This document shows, piece after piece, positions 1-11,681 of a stretch of DNA of 64,000 bases. The stretch covers positions 400,854 to 464,853 of the forward strand of contig JAOTOM010004780.1 of assembly GCA_034440615.1 (NCBI GenBank). Reading direction: 5' to 3'. The first letter of the stretch is position 1, and each line of letters begins with the position of its first letter. The notes below the pieces were generated by a model. The model was not told the DNA's origin, searched no databases, and worked only from the letters and a program-made list of their open reading frames with translations. The position numbers and the translations under genes are program-made. The stretch comes from Ashinkailepas kermadecensis. Lineage: Eukaryota; Arthropoda; Thecostraca; Neolepadidae.

Positions 1-939
1 TTGCAGTCTCAGTACGCATGTGGTGTGACACTGACGCATGAGCATTGTCAGCGCGGGAGATAGTGGGGAAGATGTTCCGCGAACTTCATGAAACTTAACA
101 TCACGCTTATGTTGACACTCGCACCGGACGGAGGGAGGGGGTGGGGGTGGGTGCGGAATCCTCCCGCCCGTCCTGTTTGTCGACGATATTCATAAACGGG
201 CAGGGATATTGTCATGCAGTCTTGGAACCTTGTTACAAATTGATAAGCGCATCCTATGCAAACATGTTTTGGGAAATTCGTCAGTAAATATAGGAACTGC
301 GAGGTGCAAAGTCGGCCGACCGGCCGCCCGGCCACCAAGGTCGGGTTCAAGGTCACCGGTTCAAGGTCATAAAGGTATTGTCGGCGCAGTGGCGCGGCGG
401 CGCGGTGTGTCGGCCCATCTCGACCTCATTCGACCCTGAAGGCATTAACATAAGGTCATGAAATTCATACTGCAGTGAGTTCTTTACGGCCGTACTCTAC
501 CCTCCACGTTTTGTGCTTCTGGCTTCAGTAGTTGCCGAGATCTTATGAGGAGCCAAATGTGCCCCCCTCCGGCACATCGCAAAATATAGTGGCCGAAATC
601 AGTTTGTTTTTGTTGGGGGACGACCGAGCTATAATTAGTTTACCCACCCACGAAGGGTCAGAACCATCCCTGCTATTTTTTCTTCAATTTGTGACACTGC
701 TGCCTACCCTATATAATTTCTGCGTGAGGTATCAGTCTCAAGCCTCAATGGCTACTTGTGGTTTTGGCACCTCCGCGAATACTCGGCGCAGAAGAGCAGC
801 AACTTCACTCGCCTTAAAAGAAGCGCGGTTCTTCTGACATCTGGAGGTTTTGACACATTGGAGGTTATGAACGCTGGCGGTTATGATACACTCCCGACGT
901 CTGCCATGTTCGTTCACCATACCGGTTGTGCCCGTGCAG

Positions 940-1194
940 ACCAAAGCCGAGCGAGAGCGCCACGTCGAGACGGAGCACCCGGAACTGCCGGCGCGCGCCT
1001 GCGGCGGCCCCGAGTTCGGCGTGGTCGACAGCTACCGCACCGAGATCCTCGAGCCAGAGACGCTGCCCGAGATCATCACGCGCGGCGGCATGGCCGTCAG
1101 CAAGCTCAGGGGCTACCTGGCCATTCTGATGAAGAAGATCAGCACCAGCGCGCGTCTGCTCAAGTTCGGCTTCGGTCGCCGGCTCATAGATGAG
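940..1194 (+). CDS. Penultimate exon of an unrecognised protein (gene A)
   Basis: This is an internal coding exon of 85 codons in phase 0 at both ends. The acceptor is a GTGCAG preceded by a short pyrimidine tract (937-939), and the donor is GAG|GTGTGT at 1195. The peptide starts TKAERERHVETEHPELP, contains an acidic middle (SYRTEILEPETLPEIITRGG), and ends with a basic helical stretch (LMKKISTSARLLKFGFGRRL). Base composition is clearly GC-richer than the flanking intron. It joins in phase to the exon at 4429-4611, giving ...GRRLIDE|VLKDSLEAAG..., one continuous predicted helix. I do not recognise the family and see no signal peptide or membrane segment. Exons further 5' lie outside the window or were not seen between 1 and 939. 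Confidence 0.7.
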
Positions 1195-2763
1195 GTGTGT
1201 TCTCATAGTGTTCTCGAGGGAGGCGCAGCAACGACCTCATGGTCTGGAGCTGGCTCGTATTTTTAATAATAACTTCCGTCCTCCAGATACCTGCTCGAAA
1301 TTGTCCTGAGAAAGAATGCAAGATAGAATAAGATAAAATACAGAAGATTACGACTTTGTTGTTGACTTCAGAGGTAGGGTGATAGAGAGAGAAAGGGATG
1401 ACATTGACCATTTTCCTGAATTTACCAGTGTAATGTTCCTTGAGGCACGTTACGCCATTGGTGTGTGGAGGCATTTATAATAGATCAGTAACCAATCAAC
1501 GAAACGTTGTTTTGTGTTTGGTTTTGGAAGTTCAATAAAACTACATATTTGTATTTGTCTCCAGGCTCTCTACATATACGGAACTTAACGTTGTATATCC
1601 GCGACACAATTAATTGTGAACAGTAAGGTTATCCCAGCGGCCAACCAGCCTACTCTGTGATCTCACGTTTGAACGATATGTTTTTTGTTGTTGTTTGTTA
1701 CTACGACATCAACTGCACACCATACACGTTCGTTTGCAAAGCGATGGTGCTTGCGAGTACATATGTATACATCTTATAAGCGGCACATGCACTGCTGTTT
1801 AGGAATAAATATGAAACAGGTAAGGAGACACTGTAATCGAGGATCTTGGATCCTCTAAAGACCTTTGACTGTTCGCCGCCATCGCAGCGTTAACTATACG
1901 ACGATTGCTGGAGGTATTTGCAGTTTAAGCCCATTCCTTCCATACAACGCCCAATGGCGTGATGCTGTTTGTTGTCTGATGCGGGGATTCATCTCCTCCA
2001 CCAAAATGATGGCGGGTCTGCATCCCCGACATAATGACGACCAGATATTGGATTCTTGTTGAGCTTCAGCAACATTGCCGAGCTGAATTTTGGTGAGTGC
2101 TCAATCTCGGAATGTATGAAACTTGCGCTCCTTTATAAAACATTGATTGTCCAATTACCACTAGCATCAATTACACTACCACCACTTACAACTGCCACCA
2201 GTTGCATTGCTATTCGCTCCTTGCATCCATTGCAAAATATTGTATTTGTGGATTCAGGCATGTGTATGGCGGAATCCACGTCCGTTATGGGGAATTTTAA
2301 GCAGAAAGCTACCCTCAACCTCAACCTCAACCTCAACCTCGCGGCGCTAACCACTATGACAATTTTAGTTAATAAACTTTATGTTTCATCATTCTACGGC
2401 ATGGCTTCAGGATAATTAAAATGCTCAGGATTCGTCAGGGGCGTATGATACGAACGATATTTGGAAAACAAATTATTTAGTATCCGCCATCCGGGTTCCA
2501 CTTTTGCTATTCCGGAATGAATATATATGGTCTGAATTGTGCTCTACACCCGGCACCTGGCACCAGGTCTGGGCGCAAAATATCGATGTAAGCCACTACT
2601 GACGTCGATGGAATATTATAGCGTCAACACAAATCGATTTCAGTATGGTCACCACATAACCAACGCAGTTGTTCTGAACTGAACCGCATAACAAATCCTG
2701 AACAACCGACACTTGCGAGGAACCCTGGCTATGAAATCTGGCTGATCCGCGCGCCACGGTCAT

Positions 2764-2835
2764 GGGGACGTAGCTCAGTGGTAGAGCGCTCGCTTCGCAT
2801 GTGAGAAGTCCCGGGTTCAATCCCCGGCGTCTCCA
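2764..2835 (+). tRNA. trnA-CGC: tRNA-Ala (anticodon CGC)
   Basis: A full cloverleaf can be drawn. The acceptor arm is GGGGACG / CGTCTCC, the D arm is GCTC...GAGC, and the anticodon stem CTCGC/GTGAG encloses the loop TTCGCAT (anticodon CGC, codon GCG). The T arm is CCGGG-TTCAATC-CCCGG. The A box (TAGCTCAGTGG) and B box (GGTTCAATCCC) are canonical for RNA polymerase III. The acceptor contains the G3:T70 wobble pair that is the identity element of alanine tRNAs. A TTTTTTTT run starting about 10 bases after the 3' end would terminate pol III. It sits in an intron of gene A on the same strand. Confidence 0.93.
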
Positions 2836-2844
2836 CATTTACGT

Positions 2845-2853
2845 GTTTTTTTT
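2845..2853 (+). terminator. Pol III T-run terminator of the tRNA-Ala gene
   Basis: A run of eight T residues lies about ten bases beyond the discriminator base of the tRNA, as expected for RNA polymerase III termination. Confidence 0.6.
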
Positions 2854-4428
2854 CTACGTTTGTATGGTCAAACGTTGTGTGAAACGTTTATCATCTGAAA
2901 TGAAGTGCGGATCACATCACCGCAAAATGATGCTTAAAAACTATAGGGGTATTGGTACCGGTTTATGTCCGTATATCAAGGGGGGGGGGGTCGTAAACCG
3001 TATGTACACTCTAGGTAAATCGTACTGTCATAATTACGTAATGTTTCGGTACATAGATCGCCCCTGTAATGGTGACGTCCAATGCTAACCGGAGTTTAAC
3101 AGGACTTCCATGATGTAGGATTACATGGTTTGCATATCATTTGATCATATCGTTTTCGAGGATTACAGAAATAATTGAAATGCTTTATAATAGGAGATGA
3201 CACTCGTCTCCCAAACGTGGTAAAATTGAACAACGCCCGTTGCTTTGCGTGGAAAAATGAACCTAAAGTTCCCTCGTCCCCCCATCCAAAATATGTGGCG
3301 ACACTCATGGATGACTGCTGCGGGGCTAAAGCACAGATCTTGGAAACGGGCATACAGATCTCGTCCGTGTCACACTCCGAGTCCGACCTCTCCAAACGTT
3401 ACTTGGATTGTATATTCTCTGTCCTCGTCTATCGTTTTCGCGCTTGTGCTTTACTGCCCGGTCTGGCCGTGACCAGCAGCGTGGCCAGAAGATGTTAGCT
3501 GGCGCCCCGGCCAGCAGAAATGTGCTGCTTCGTGCTGACATCAAGAGGTACCGACCGGATCGGAGCATGTAGCGTGGTAGCAAATGCGTGGCCTTGACCC
3601 CCTCGTCAAGCCCTTCGGATTTGATCCCCAACCGTTCTTGCATTTAACCATTGACGTTGTTGCAACCGATGAGAGATGCATGGCTTATATGCTAAATCAA
3701 TAATCGGGTGGGAGTCGGAAGCAAAACCAATGGTAGCCACTGTAGCCTACTCTTTCGTCAGTGTGTCTACATCTTGAAAAAACGAAACGTTCACGCTATT
3801 TTTTGCCAACAATCTGTAAAAAGAACCTCTGTCCGGACCTTCCCTTCCCCCAAAAACGTTCTAGCTGCACACTTGGGGATGGGTGGGGGTAGGTCCTATG
3901 AACATGGACAATATGATGGAGGGAGTACCTCCTTCCGCCGTACCATGTCCTGAGTCCCTATCCTCACTCTCCTGACCTGATCCAACCCTAATCTACCTGA
4001 CCTGGACCTGCATTATCACTGACCTGACCTAGTTTTTACTAGCCTGGCGTCGCTTGACTCATGTTCTGACTTTCATGACCTGACCAGCCTTCCAGCCGTA
4101 TTATAACTGGTCAGCTTGACCTTATGTAGACTCACCCGCGTGATCTAGCGTGATAAGGCCTTCTAACCGTATTCTAACAGGCCAGACTGGCCTTATTTAG
4201 ACTCTCACTCGCCTGGTCTAAGCTGGCACAGCCTTCATGCTCCGTTGGCCAAGCCAGACTTGGCCTACTGACCTACTTGACCTAATCCCTGTGACTACCC
4301 CGTTTCCTGACTGGTTTGACCTGAGCCCACCTTCGGGACCAGACCCAGACTTCTTCCTTCTCACCTGGCCCGACCTAGCGCATCCTCCTGACTGACCTGA
4401 CTTGACCCACCTCCCGGCTGGCCTGCAG

Positions 4429-4611
4429 GTGCTCAAGGACTCGCTGGAGGCGGCCGGCAAGACACCGTTCCGCGAGGGCGGCAACGAAGTGGAGATCCTG
4501 CGAGCCAACGTGCAGCTGCTGCTCGACTGGACCATCCCGCGCGACTACATGGAGCAGTACAGGAAGGAGCGCAAGACTGTCGAGGAGATTCTCGAGGAGC
4601 TGGCGTCGTAG
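4429..4611 (+). CDS. Terminal exon of gene A, with stop codon
   Basis: This is the last coding exon, 60 codons plus TAG at 4609-4611. The acceptor is CTGCAG| at 4426-4428 after a CT-rich stretch. It is read in phase 0, matching the phase-0 donor at 1194. The peptide runs from VLKDSLEAAGKTPFREGG to VEEILEELAS and looks helical and charged (QYRKERKTVEEILEEL), compatible with a C-terminal coiled coil or helical bundle. No clear AATAAA was seen just after the stop. The function is unknown; only the splice phase, the codon-like GC pattern and the paired exon support the call. Confidence 0.7.
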   Translation: MLKDSLEAAGKTPFREGGNEVEILRANVQLLLDWTIPRDYMEQYRKERKTVEEILEELAS

Positions 4612-5929
4612 CCCCGTTGTGTTCCAGAGGAGGGGTCGTGGGTCGAAGCGCGCTGGTTCGACTGGTCGCGTCGTTTGTGCAGGGTGGTGGAACAGGTGAA
4701 GGGCAGCGGCGCCCAGATCGCCCACGTGCCGCGTGTTTACCGCGAGGGAGCTCGCGTCAGGTCTTCAGATGTCTAGTCGAACCGCACGGCCAGTGTGCAG
4801 CGAACCGTTCAGAGATCTCTTCGGAGCTGGTCATCGGGGCCAGCTGTGACAGTCGGCACGCTGATGTACATAGACTGCTGGGTGGGCCCGCGATAGTGGT
4901 AGACAGCGTTGGAATCTTGCGATACCCTCCGAGTCATCGTTGGACGACGATCCCACCGAAGTGTGATTGGCTTGTTGGTGGCAGCGTCGCCACGCAGTTG
5001 GTGGCAGCGCCGCCACGCAGTTGCTGGCGTCGCGACCGACGCCGTTTTGGATATACTCGGCCGAGGTGTAGACTTAGCTGCTGCACGGGAACACGTGGCC
5101 GGCACAGCAAGCCTTGAGCGTCACGTGAAACGCCGAGCGTGACGATTTTATTCTAGATGTGCTGAGTTTCAACGTTAATCCAGAGCTTCTGACTGGTCGT
5201 TGTGGATTGTGGCTGCCGGTTGCGGTGCGTGAGCGCGAGGCTCTGGGTGCGTGTGGGCGTGTGAGGAGCGTGCGTCTAGTCCTGACTTGTGCCATGGCGG
5301 CACGGCCGCGCCCGCTCGGCGTCGGCTGGGCCGCGAGTTCGCGCTAGTCACTCGTATACTGGTGCTGCCGCCTGCTGTCGGCCAGGTGGCAGCACCGCCG
5401 CAGCGCGGTGTCCGCGACGGCCGCCGGCCCCCGTGCGGCTCGTCCCTGCCAGCGGCGGTGTCGCCACCTCTGACCGGTCGAGGGCGCTCAGCTCACGCCT
5501 CCCGAAGCGGCTGGTTTTCAGCGAAGCTTGTACACATCGGCAGAGGTGTCGACGTCGGGAGGCAAGTGATGGATAACACTGTGTTCGGGGTGACACGTGG
5601 TCAACCGCACCTAGTCAAGAGCTGAACACCTTTTGAGAACCGGATGTGTTCTGTTTAACCTTTCCCACTCAAGCGAATTGAAAGTGCGTTTCGGCAAAAA
5701 GCATTGCGCGCCGTCGAGTGTCAGAAATGCTTCCGCGAGCGGTCGCGACCGGTCACAAGCGCCCACCCGCATACAGGAAGTTGAGCATTGCAGCTGCGGC
5801 AGTCACGCGGGGATTTCTGTCGCGGCGTGCTGACTCCCAGCCAGGAATACACGACAGATTGCCTATGGGTCCCGCTCGGCTGAACGATGCTGGAGCTTAC
5901 ACTGGTACTTGGTACCGCCCAGACGGCGC
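4612..5929. other. Downstream flank of gene A, no gene seen
   Basis: GC-rich sequence after the stop of gene A. It probably includes the 3' UTR, whose end I could not place. A short direct duplication (GTGGCAGCGTCGCCACGCAGTT-like) lies near 4979-5025. No ORF here has convincing splice signals or domain content. Confidence 0.3.
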
Positions 5930-6320
5930 TGTTGGCTGTGTCCGTATGTGTGTGCGTGCTGCGTGCACCGCGCTCCGTCGAGTCCGTGTGCTTGGTTTGG
6001 GCGTGAGTGTGTGTACTTGCGTTCGGCGCTCAGCTGAGCCAGCGGGTTGTGTGTGAGTGTGATGCTGTGTTGCGCTCTGCCGGGCATTGCGAGCGTTTCT
6101 GTGCTGTGCTCAACTGAGCTGGTGGATTGTGCGTGTGTGTATGTTTGCTTGACGTGCTCCGCCCATCAGGTGGATTATGCGTGTGTGTGTTTGTGTCGCG
6201 CTCTGCTGATCAGGTGGATTGCGTTTGTGTATGTGTGTGTGTGTTTGTGTGTCGCGCTTTGCCCGTCAGGTGGATTGTGCGTGTGTGTGTTTGTGTCGCG
6301 CTCTGCTGAGCCGGCGGCCG
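5930..6320. repeat. GT-rich minisatellite with ~55-65-bp units
   Basis: Repeated units combine a (GTGTGT) microsatellite with a constant part reading CGCGCTCTGCTGATCAGGTGG and variants. About six units can be counted by the recurring 'cgctctgc...aggtggattg' motif. ORFs across it (runs of CVCVCV) are repeat artefacts. Confidence 0.7.
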
Positions 6321-6654
6321 GATGAGTGGTCCAGATCCAGTCATTAGCGTAAGGACGCCTGCTCGACACACGTGCGCAGCTCATGTCTGTCTGTCACGTC
6401 TGTCGGCGCCAGTACACACACGTCTGTCACGTCACGTCACGTCAGGCACGTCTGTCGGCGGCAGCGTCATGGCAGTTCAGGCCACTTTGGCCGACGCCAT
6501 CTTATAGAGTGGCTCTTTTAGCTGGTGCAGCGCTCTTATTGTCGTTCGGTAAAACGCAGTTGATAAAACCACCAAAGCGACGTAGCACGTGGGAATGAGC
6601 CGATTTGAAGACGACTTGATTTTTGTGCCATCCGTCTATTTGTTGTGCTTTTTC

Positions 6655-6800
6655 AGTTGGTCGTTGACTTGAGCATAGAAGATTGTGGGTTTGAATCTCA
6701 CAACCGACGGCATTACCGAGTCCACCTGCCACCAATCGGCGTGAGAGGTTGGCGACGCTTTTTGACCTAGTGGCTGAATGCGTCGTAAAAGAACCCAAGG
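6655..6800 (+). mobile_element. Diverged SINE copy
   Basis: Shares the body CCAATCGGCGTGAGAGGTTGGCGACGCT and the tail GTCGTAAAA with the other SINE copies of this window. It has a B-box-like GGGTTTGAATCTCAC. The A-box head is eroded, and no clear target-site duplication is visible. It is an old copy of the family described at 8330. Confidence 0.65.
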
Positions 6801-7435
6801 TTCTTGACTTGAGCATAGGGTTGGATTTGTTTGGAATCCTGTACTTGGAGAGAGAAACCTCAGGCCTCTCCAGATCAGGGAGCATATTTTGTCCTTTCTT
6901 GCACATCAATATGTTTATTTCAGTACTTCAAGATGTCATGTTTACCAAACAGGAATGAGTTTGCAACCATTATGAAAAAACACCATCCATCTTTTCCCCA
7001 AAAATGAGTTTATAATTCCCTGGATATAATAATGTTCTGGATGAGAAACACCCAGGACCAAACATTTTTTGCATCAACCCTGTATGAGCATCGTTGACAA
7101 TTGTCATTGCGTTGTAATTAAGCCTGATTCAGTTTCTAACCGGACGTAATAGAAGCGCGCTTAGTTGTTTACGGCTCCGCGACACCGCTCGCCTCATAAC
7201 CGGTAATTTATCACGTGAATTATTCCAGCATGTGTACGTTTTAAGCACGACTGTGCGGTGTGTCCTCTCGCGCCGAGATGCACTTCCGGGATGTGCTCGT
7301 GTTTTCGCTGCGTCGCGTAGCAGCGTCGTGTAGCACAGTATGGTATATGTAGATATGGGTGGGACGGGACTTCGGCCAGTGGATGATTGCTACACTTTGT
7401 CAGGTGATACTAGTTACCAACCAGCCCTGGGTGGG

Positions 7436-7478
7436 CCCACATGGGTACCCATATGGTACCCATGTGGTACCCATATGT
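7436..7478. repeat. Short GGTACCCATATG repeat
   Basis: Four near-perfect tandem copies of a palindromic 12-13-bp unit (GGTACCCATATG / GGTACCCATGTG). Confidence 0.7.
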
Positions 7479-7612
7479 ACACTGCGTGAGCCTACTAACC
7501 ATACATCTGACACAAGCACGTGAACCACACAATGAGCCGGCAAGCTGCTAATGTGTGTTGGTGTCTGATCGCACCATATTTTTATTTGCAGTCGGTTTAT
7601 TAGTCATCTGGT

Positions 7613-7735
<123 letters not shown>

Positions 7736-8329
7736 CGATATTTGGCGCAACGGGCACTGATGTGTATGGGCTTATTGGTAAGAAAATTAACGTCAGCGTT
7801 AATTCCTCATGGATGTTTCGGTGGAATATCGTATTCTTTAGAGAGGGTTATGCGACGCGTCAGCACAGGTCAGTCCCTCAAATAAACGTAGCCTATGCAC
7901 AGGTCTATGCTTATCGTGCGTGTGCGCGTGTGTTGAGGGTGTTTGCACGGCGCTAGTTCCACTCGCGACGCATTTCGGGATTGTGGGCATTATACAATCT
8001 GAACCGAGTATGTCGGCTGGATCGTAGGGCACCGATGCGAGGCTCATGGTTTTTAGAGCACCGCTGTGAACTCATGGTTGGTGTGTGAAGCCGTTGATGG
8101 TTGCCTTCAAAAGCCCGTTGGCTGGCGTCTGTGAACACAGGATGTTGCCTTCTTCTGTCGTGACGTATTGCACTTGTATCTCGACCGCACCGTGAGCCAT
8201 CGAATGCACTGCCTTGCACGCGTTACCTGTACGTTGGTCGGTCCGGAACGGAGGACGACTATCAATACACCTTTAGCTGCACATTTGCCGTTTCCTCTCG
8301 CTGGATGACGGACGATCCAAACCGTGCGT

Positions 8330-8488
8330 AAGGGACGAGTGGTCTAGGGGTAAGATGCTCGTCTCACAATCGAAAGATTGTGGGTTCGAGTCTCACCTGT
8401 CGCTACTCTTCACCCGCGACCAATCGGCGTGAGAGACTGGCGACGCTATATGACTCAATGGTCGACGTGTCGTAAAACCAGTAACCAA
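8330..8488 (+). mobile_element. tRNA-derived SINE, full-length copy
   Basis: The 5' head is tRNA-like (GGGACGAGTGGTCTAGGGGT). Its A box TGGTCTAGGGG and B box GGTTCGAGTCT are at normal spacing, and the head resembles a tRNA-Pro D arm most. The body is CACCCGCGACCAATCGGCGTGAGAGACTGGCGACGCTATATGACTC, and the tail GTCGTAAAACCA is followed by a short AACC-rich end. The 13-bp sequence CCAAACCGTGCGT occurs directly before (8317-8329) and after (8489-8501), a perfect target-site duplication. This shows retroposition rather than a real tRNA gene. Confidence 0.92.
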
Positions 8489-8799
8489 CCAAACCGTGCG
8501 TTGGATGGTGTGCTGCTTAGCCTAACACCGCGGACGCGGTGTCAGTAGAGAGGTGTATTGTGGCACTCAGGGTAGGGGAGTGAATTTAGCGCGATGCTAA
8601 GGCAGGAGAGCGGGTATAATATGGCGTTCGGCAGTAACCCAGCCATAATTTTCTGAAGGGGAGCTCAGTCCCGAACGACAAAACGGAACACCTTCGGCGC
8701 CGTAAAACCCTGGTTTTATTTACGTTGTGAAAATATCAGAATTTCTCATTTGATCTAGTGTATTTTTCGTTGCTGAGGGTGGAGGGGGGGCTTGGCTGC

Positions 8800-9400
8800 G
8801 TCGCTGACGTTCAGCACAGGAGAGCGGGTGCAATGTGACACTCAAGGCAGAAGAGCGGATGTAACTTGATACTCGAGGCGGGAGAGCGGATGTAACGTGA
8901 CACTCAAGACAGGATAATGATGCAGCGTGGTATGTACGCGGGCAAGGAAGCAATGCAATGTGGTACTGTAACGCAGGGCCGGAGAGCTGGCGCACTGTGG
9001 CACTCACGACAAGGGAGCGGATGCAATCTGACGTTCAGTGCAGTGGCGCGGGTGTAATGTCATTCAACTGAGGACAGGAGAGCGGCCGTAATGTGGCGCC
9101 CAGGGCAGAAGAGCGGATGCCATGTGGCGCTGAGGGCAGGAGTGCGGATGCTATGTGGCGCTGAGGGCAGGAGAGCGGATGCCATGTGGCGCTGAGGACA
9201 GGAGAGCGGATGCCATGTGGCGCTGAGGGCAGGAGAGCGGATGCCATGTGGCGCTGAGGGCAGGAGAGCGGATGCCATGTGGCGCTGAGGACAGGAGAGC
9301 GGATGCCATGTGGCGCTGAGGGCAGGAGAGCGGATGCCATGTGGCGCTCAGAACAAGAGAGCGCGTGTAGTGTGGTGCTCAGGGCATAGGCGTAGGAACG
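8800..9400. repeat. 31-bp minisatellite
   Basis: The core unit GCGGATGCCATGTGGCGCTG plus AGGGCAGGAGA repeats with a 31-bp period, regular between about 9110 and 9350 and degenerate on the 5' side to ~8800. The 31-bp period explains the HGIRSPVLSATWHPLS-type peptides, which cycle through frames. Confidence 0.85.
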
Positions 9401-10369
9401 TCTCAAAAAGTGGGTGGGTCAGGGTCAACAGCAGGGGCGCACCCAGGAATTTGGCAAAGTAACATGGTTGAGCACTTATGGATAGATAACCCGATAATTT
9501 TAATAGTGAACACACAACTTTCACCGCTAAGGGGGATGGGGCAGGCCCCCTGGGCGCGCCTATGGCTAACAGCAACATGTGGTACTGAAAAAAGAACTAT
9601 CATCACAGTATAAGTACTTTCAAATTCACACTTCTTCCTGGACTTGGAACTCTCTTCACGACTGATGGATTCTTTTGTAGGTAGGTTTATATGTATATAT
9701 ATGATATGTATTATATTATATAATATATATATGTATAATATATGGTTTATATTATATGCAGATAGGTTTATCTTCCTGGTGTGAGTGAAACCATTAGTAT
9801 TACTGTTCAAACAAAATTTCTTCAACTTCCGCTATGTGCGTGTGTGTGGTGGGGGGGGCGTGCAAGCTCCAAGATTCTTTGATCCGGTGTGTGGCAGGCA
9901 GACCAAGATTGGCAGGCTGACACACTGGGGCAAAGCAAAACGCAATAAATAAACACACATGACATTGTGTCAGCCTTAGGACTTCACTCCAACATATAGA
10001 TGATCAATCACCTCAAACATGTCTCTAGTACACATCGTGCACTTTAGAATATCCGCCACTTGAAACAAAATGCTACAACTACATCACGTGGCACCCGGCT
10101 TAAACGGAATGAAAGCGCTTATTTTGGGGACGAACAATTCGGCGCAAAATAGCCGACAGGTGACAACACACGGCACCTTATATAGTCATGACGTGTTCAG
10201 ACTCTTAAGAGCCACAAGGGCCCATCCTAAATTCAATTCGACGACTAGTTCTCTTCTTCCCACGTTTTCTAGTGGCTAATAAATCCGGATAACCGCTTAG
10301 CTGTGATGCACCTCATCTCTGATTAAATACGCTCCCAGATTGGTTACCGAACTAAGGCTCTAGTTAGGT
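9400..10369. other. AT-rich spacer, no gene seen
   Basis: Holds a TATA-rich patch at 9690-9760. A segment near 10180-10240 (AGTCATGACGTGTTCAGACT and following) resembles 13438-13490, so it is an unnamed dispersed repeat. No coding signal was found. Confidence 0.4.
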
Positions 10370-11082
10370 GTTCTTTTTGGACCTTTTTGCCAATTATTGT
10401 TAGGGGCCTACACATTTTTACGACCCCTACTCTTTGTTTAAGAGGTTTGTTGCTTTTTGTGCACCAACGATACGTTTTAGGTATCGACGCGTTTTCACAG
10501 ACACCGAAGTGTTTATTTAGTGCGCAGTCTTTTTGTTCCTCTTTTAAGACCATGTCGATTTTTGAAGGCACTAGCCTGTTTTTGAGGTGCCCATGCGGTC
10601 TCAAACCCCGCTGTGCTTTGAGGGCCTCGTTGTGCTTTGATTTTTTTTAAAGCTCCCAGTGTGTTTATTTAAACCTGCCAAGCATGCTTTAAGGCCTGCC
10701 GCATTTCTTTTTTGCCAGACTCGGTACGCTTTGGAGGGCCTGGTGCATTTTTGTCCTCCAGTTGTGCTCTCAGGGTCCCGCTGTTTATTTGGAGTTCCAC
10801 GCTCATATTTGTGGGATCCCAGCACGATATTAGGGGCACCGGTATAATTTATCGGGGTCCTGTCGCGACTCGTTGGGCCCAGGCGCGTGCTTTCGGGAGA
10901 ATCCGACGCCAGTTTTCTGGGTTCGACGCCATTTTTGGTGACTTATTCTGAATTATGTAAAGTCCGAGCCACGGCTTGATTTTTCGGGCCTTCGGCGACA
11001 TTTTGTGTGTCCCGTCGCGATTTGTCGAGCTCCGGTACGTTTTTCGGTGTCGCATTCGGTTTGTTAAGGCATCTGGTGGTAT
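10370..11082. repeat. Strongly decayed ~30-bp satellite, left part
   Basis: Successive segments follow a loose consensus of GGNNCC / CCGNCGC followed by a T-run and GG, spaced about 28-32 bases apart (for example 'tttttgtcctccag', 'atttatcggggtcc', 'ttttcgggccttcgg'). Identity between units is low, which implies great age. The same pattern resumes after the LTR at 11342. Confidence 0.5.
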
Positions 11083-11337
11083 TGTAGCGGGCCGAAGCTA
11101 TGCGCCTGCGCAGAGACAACTGGCCGCTTGCCAGTATCGCCCGTGACCTCGCTGAGATCATTGCGCGTGCGTACGGGCCGCTGCTGCCGAACCGCACTCG
11201 GACACGTCGTCTGTTACTGTGTATAATTATATCTCTCACTTGGACCTGCTCTGCAAATACAAGCAATCTTCTACACGCACAAGTTTCTGGCAACATGCCA
11301 TCGAGACAGTGTGGAGTGTGCGTTCAGTCACTCCACA
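11083..11337 (+). mobile_element. Solo LTR, ~255 bp
   Basis: The segment starts TGTAGCGGGCC and ends CTCCACA, the TG...CA ends of a long terminal repeat with TGT/ACA inverted termini. It is flanked by a perfect 4-bp direct repeat GTAT (11079-11082 and 11338-11341), the duplication size usual for Ty3/gypsy-type integration. A TATAATTATA box lies near 11222. It has no periodicity, while the sequence on both sides is the same decayed satellite, so it is an insertion. No internal retrotransposon region is present. Orientation is assigned from the TATA position only. Confidence 0.65.
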
Positions 11338-11650
11338 GTATGTTTCGGCTAAAGGGCGATTTTCCTGGCTCGGACATTTATTTTTCGGTATCTTTTTATT
11401 TTGGAGGGCTCCGGCTTGATTCTTGTCGGGTTCCGATGTAATTTTTGGGCCACGCTGTGCTTATTTGGAAACATCGACGGCAATTTATTGGAGACCCAAG
11501 GGAAATATTGATGCCTCGACCAGAATTTATGCGGATACCGACAGGAATTTTGGGTCTCGATATTTGCGCGATATTCGGGGGGGCTTGGCGATAGTTCACG
11601 GGGCGCGTTGTGCATATCTGGACCACAACGCGATGTTGGCGTTCCTCGGC
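11338..11650. repeat. Decayed ~30-bp satellite, right part
   Basis: Continuation of the pattern at 10370-11082 (for example 'ccggcttgattcttgtcgggttccgatgtaatttttggg'), separated from it only by the solo LTR. Confidence 0.5.
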
Positions 11651-11651
11651 G

Positions 11652-11681
11652 CATATATATATATATATATATATATAATAA
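11652..11681. repeat. (TA)n microsatellite
   Basis: About 14 TA dinucleotides. Confidence 0.9.

Larger units (their letters stand above)
1195..4428 (+). other. Intron of gene A
   Basis: AT-rich intron between the two recognised exons. It contains a tRNA-Ala gene on the same strand (2764-2835), a short (AACCTC)4 run near 2316-2340, and a degenerate CTGACC/TGACCT-rich stretch from about 3960 to 4420 that runs up to the acceptor. I see no other gene. ORFs here have no conserved features. Confidence 0.55.

Noticed and set aside
8332..8405. Real tRNA gene at the SINE heads
   Set aside because: The cloverleaf acceptor arm does not pair properly, the same sequence recurs with body and tail, and target-site duplications flank the whole unit.
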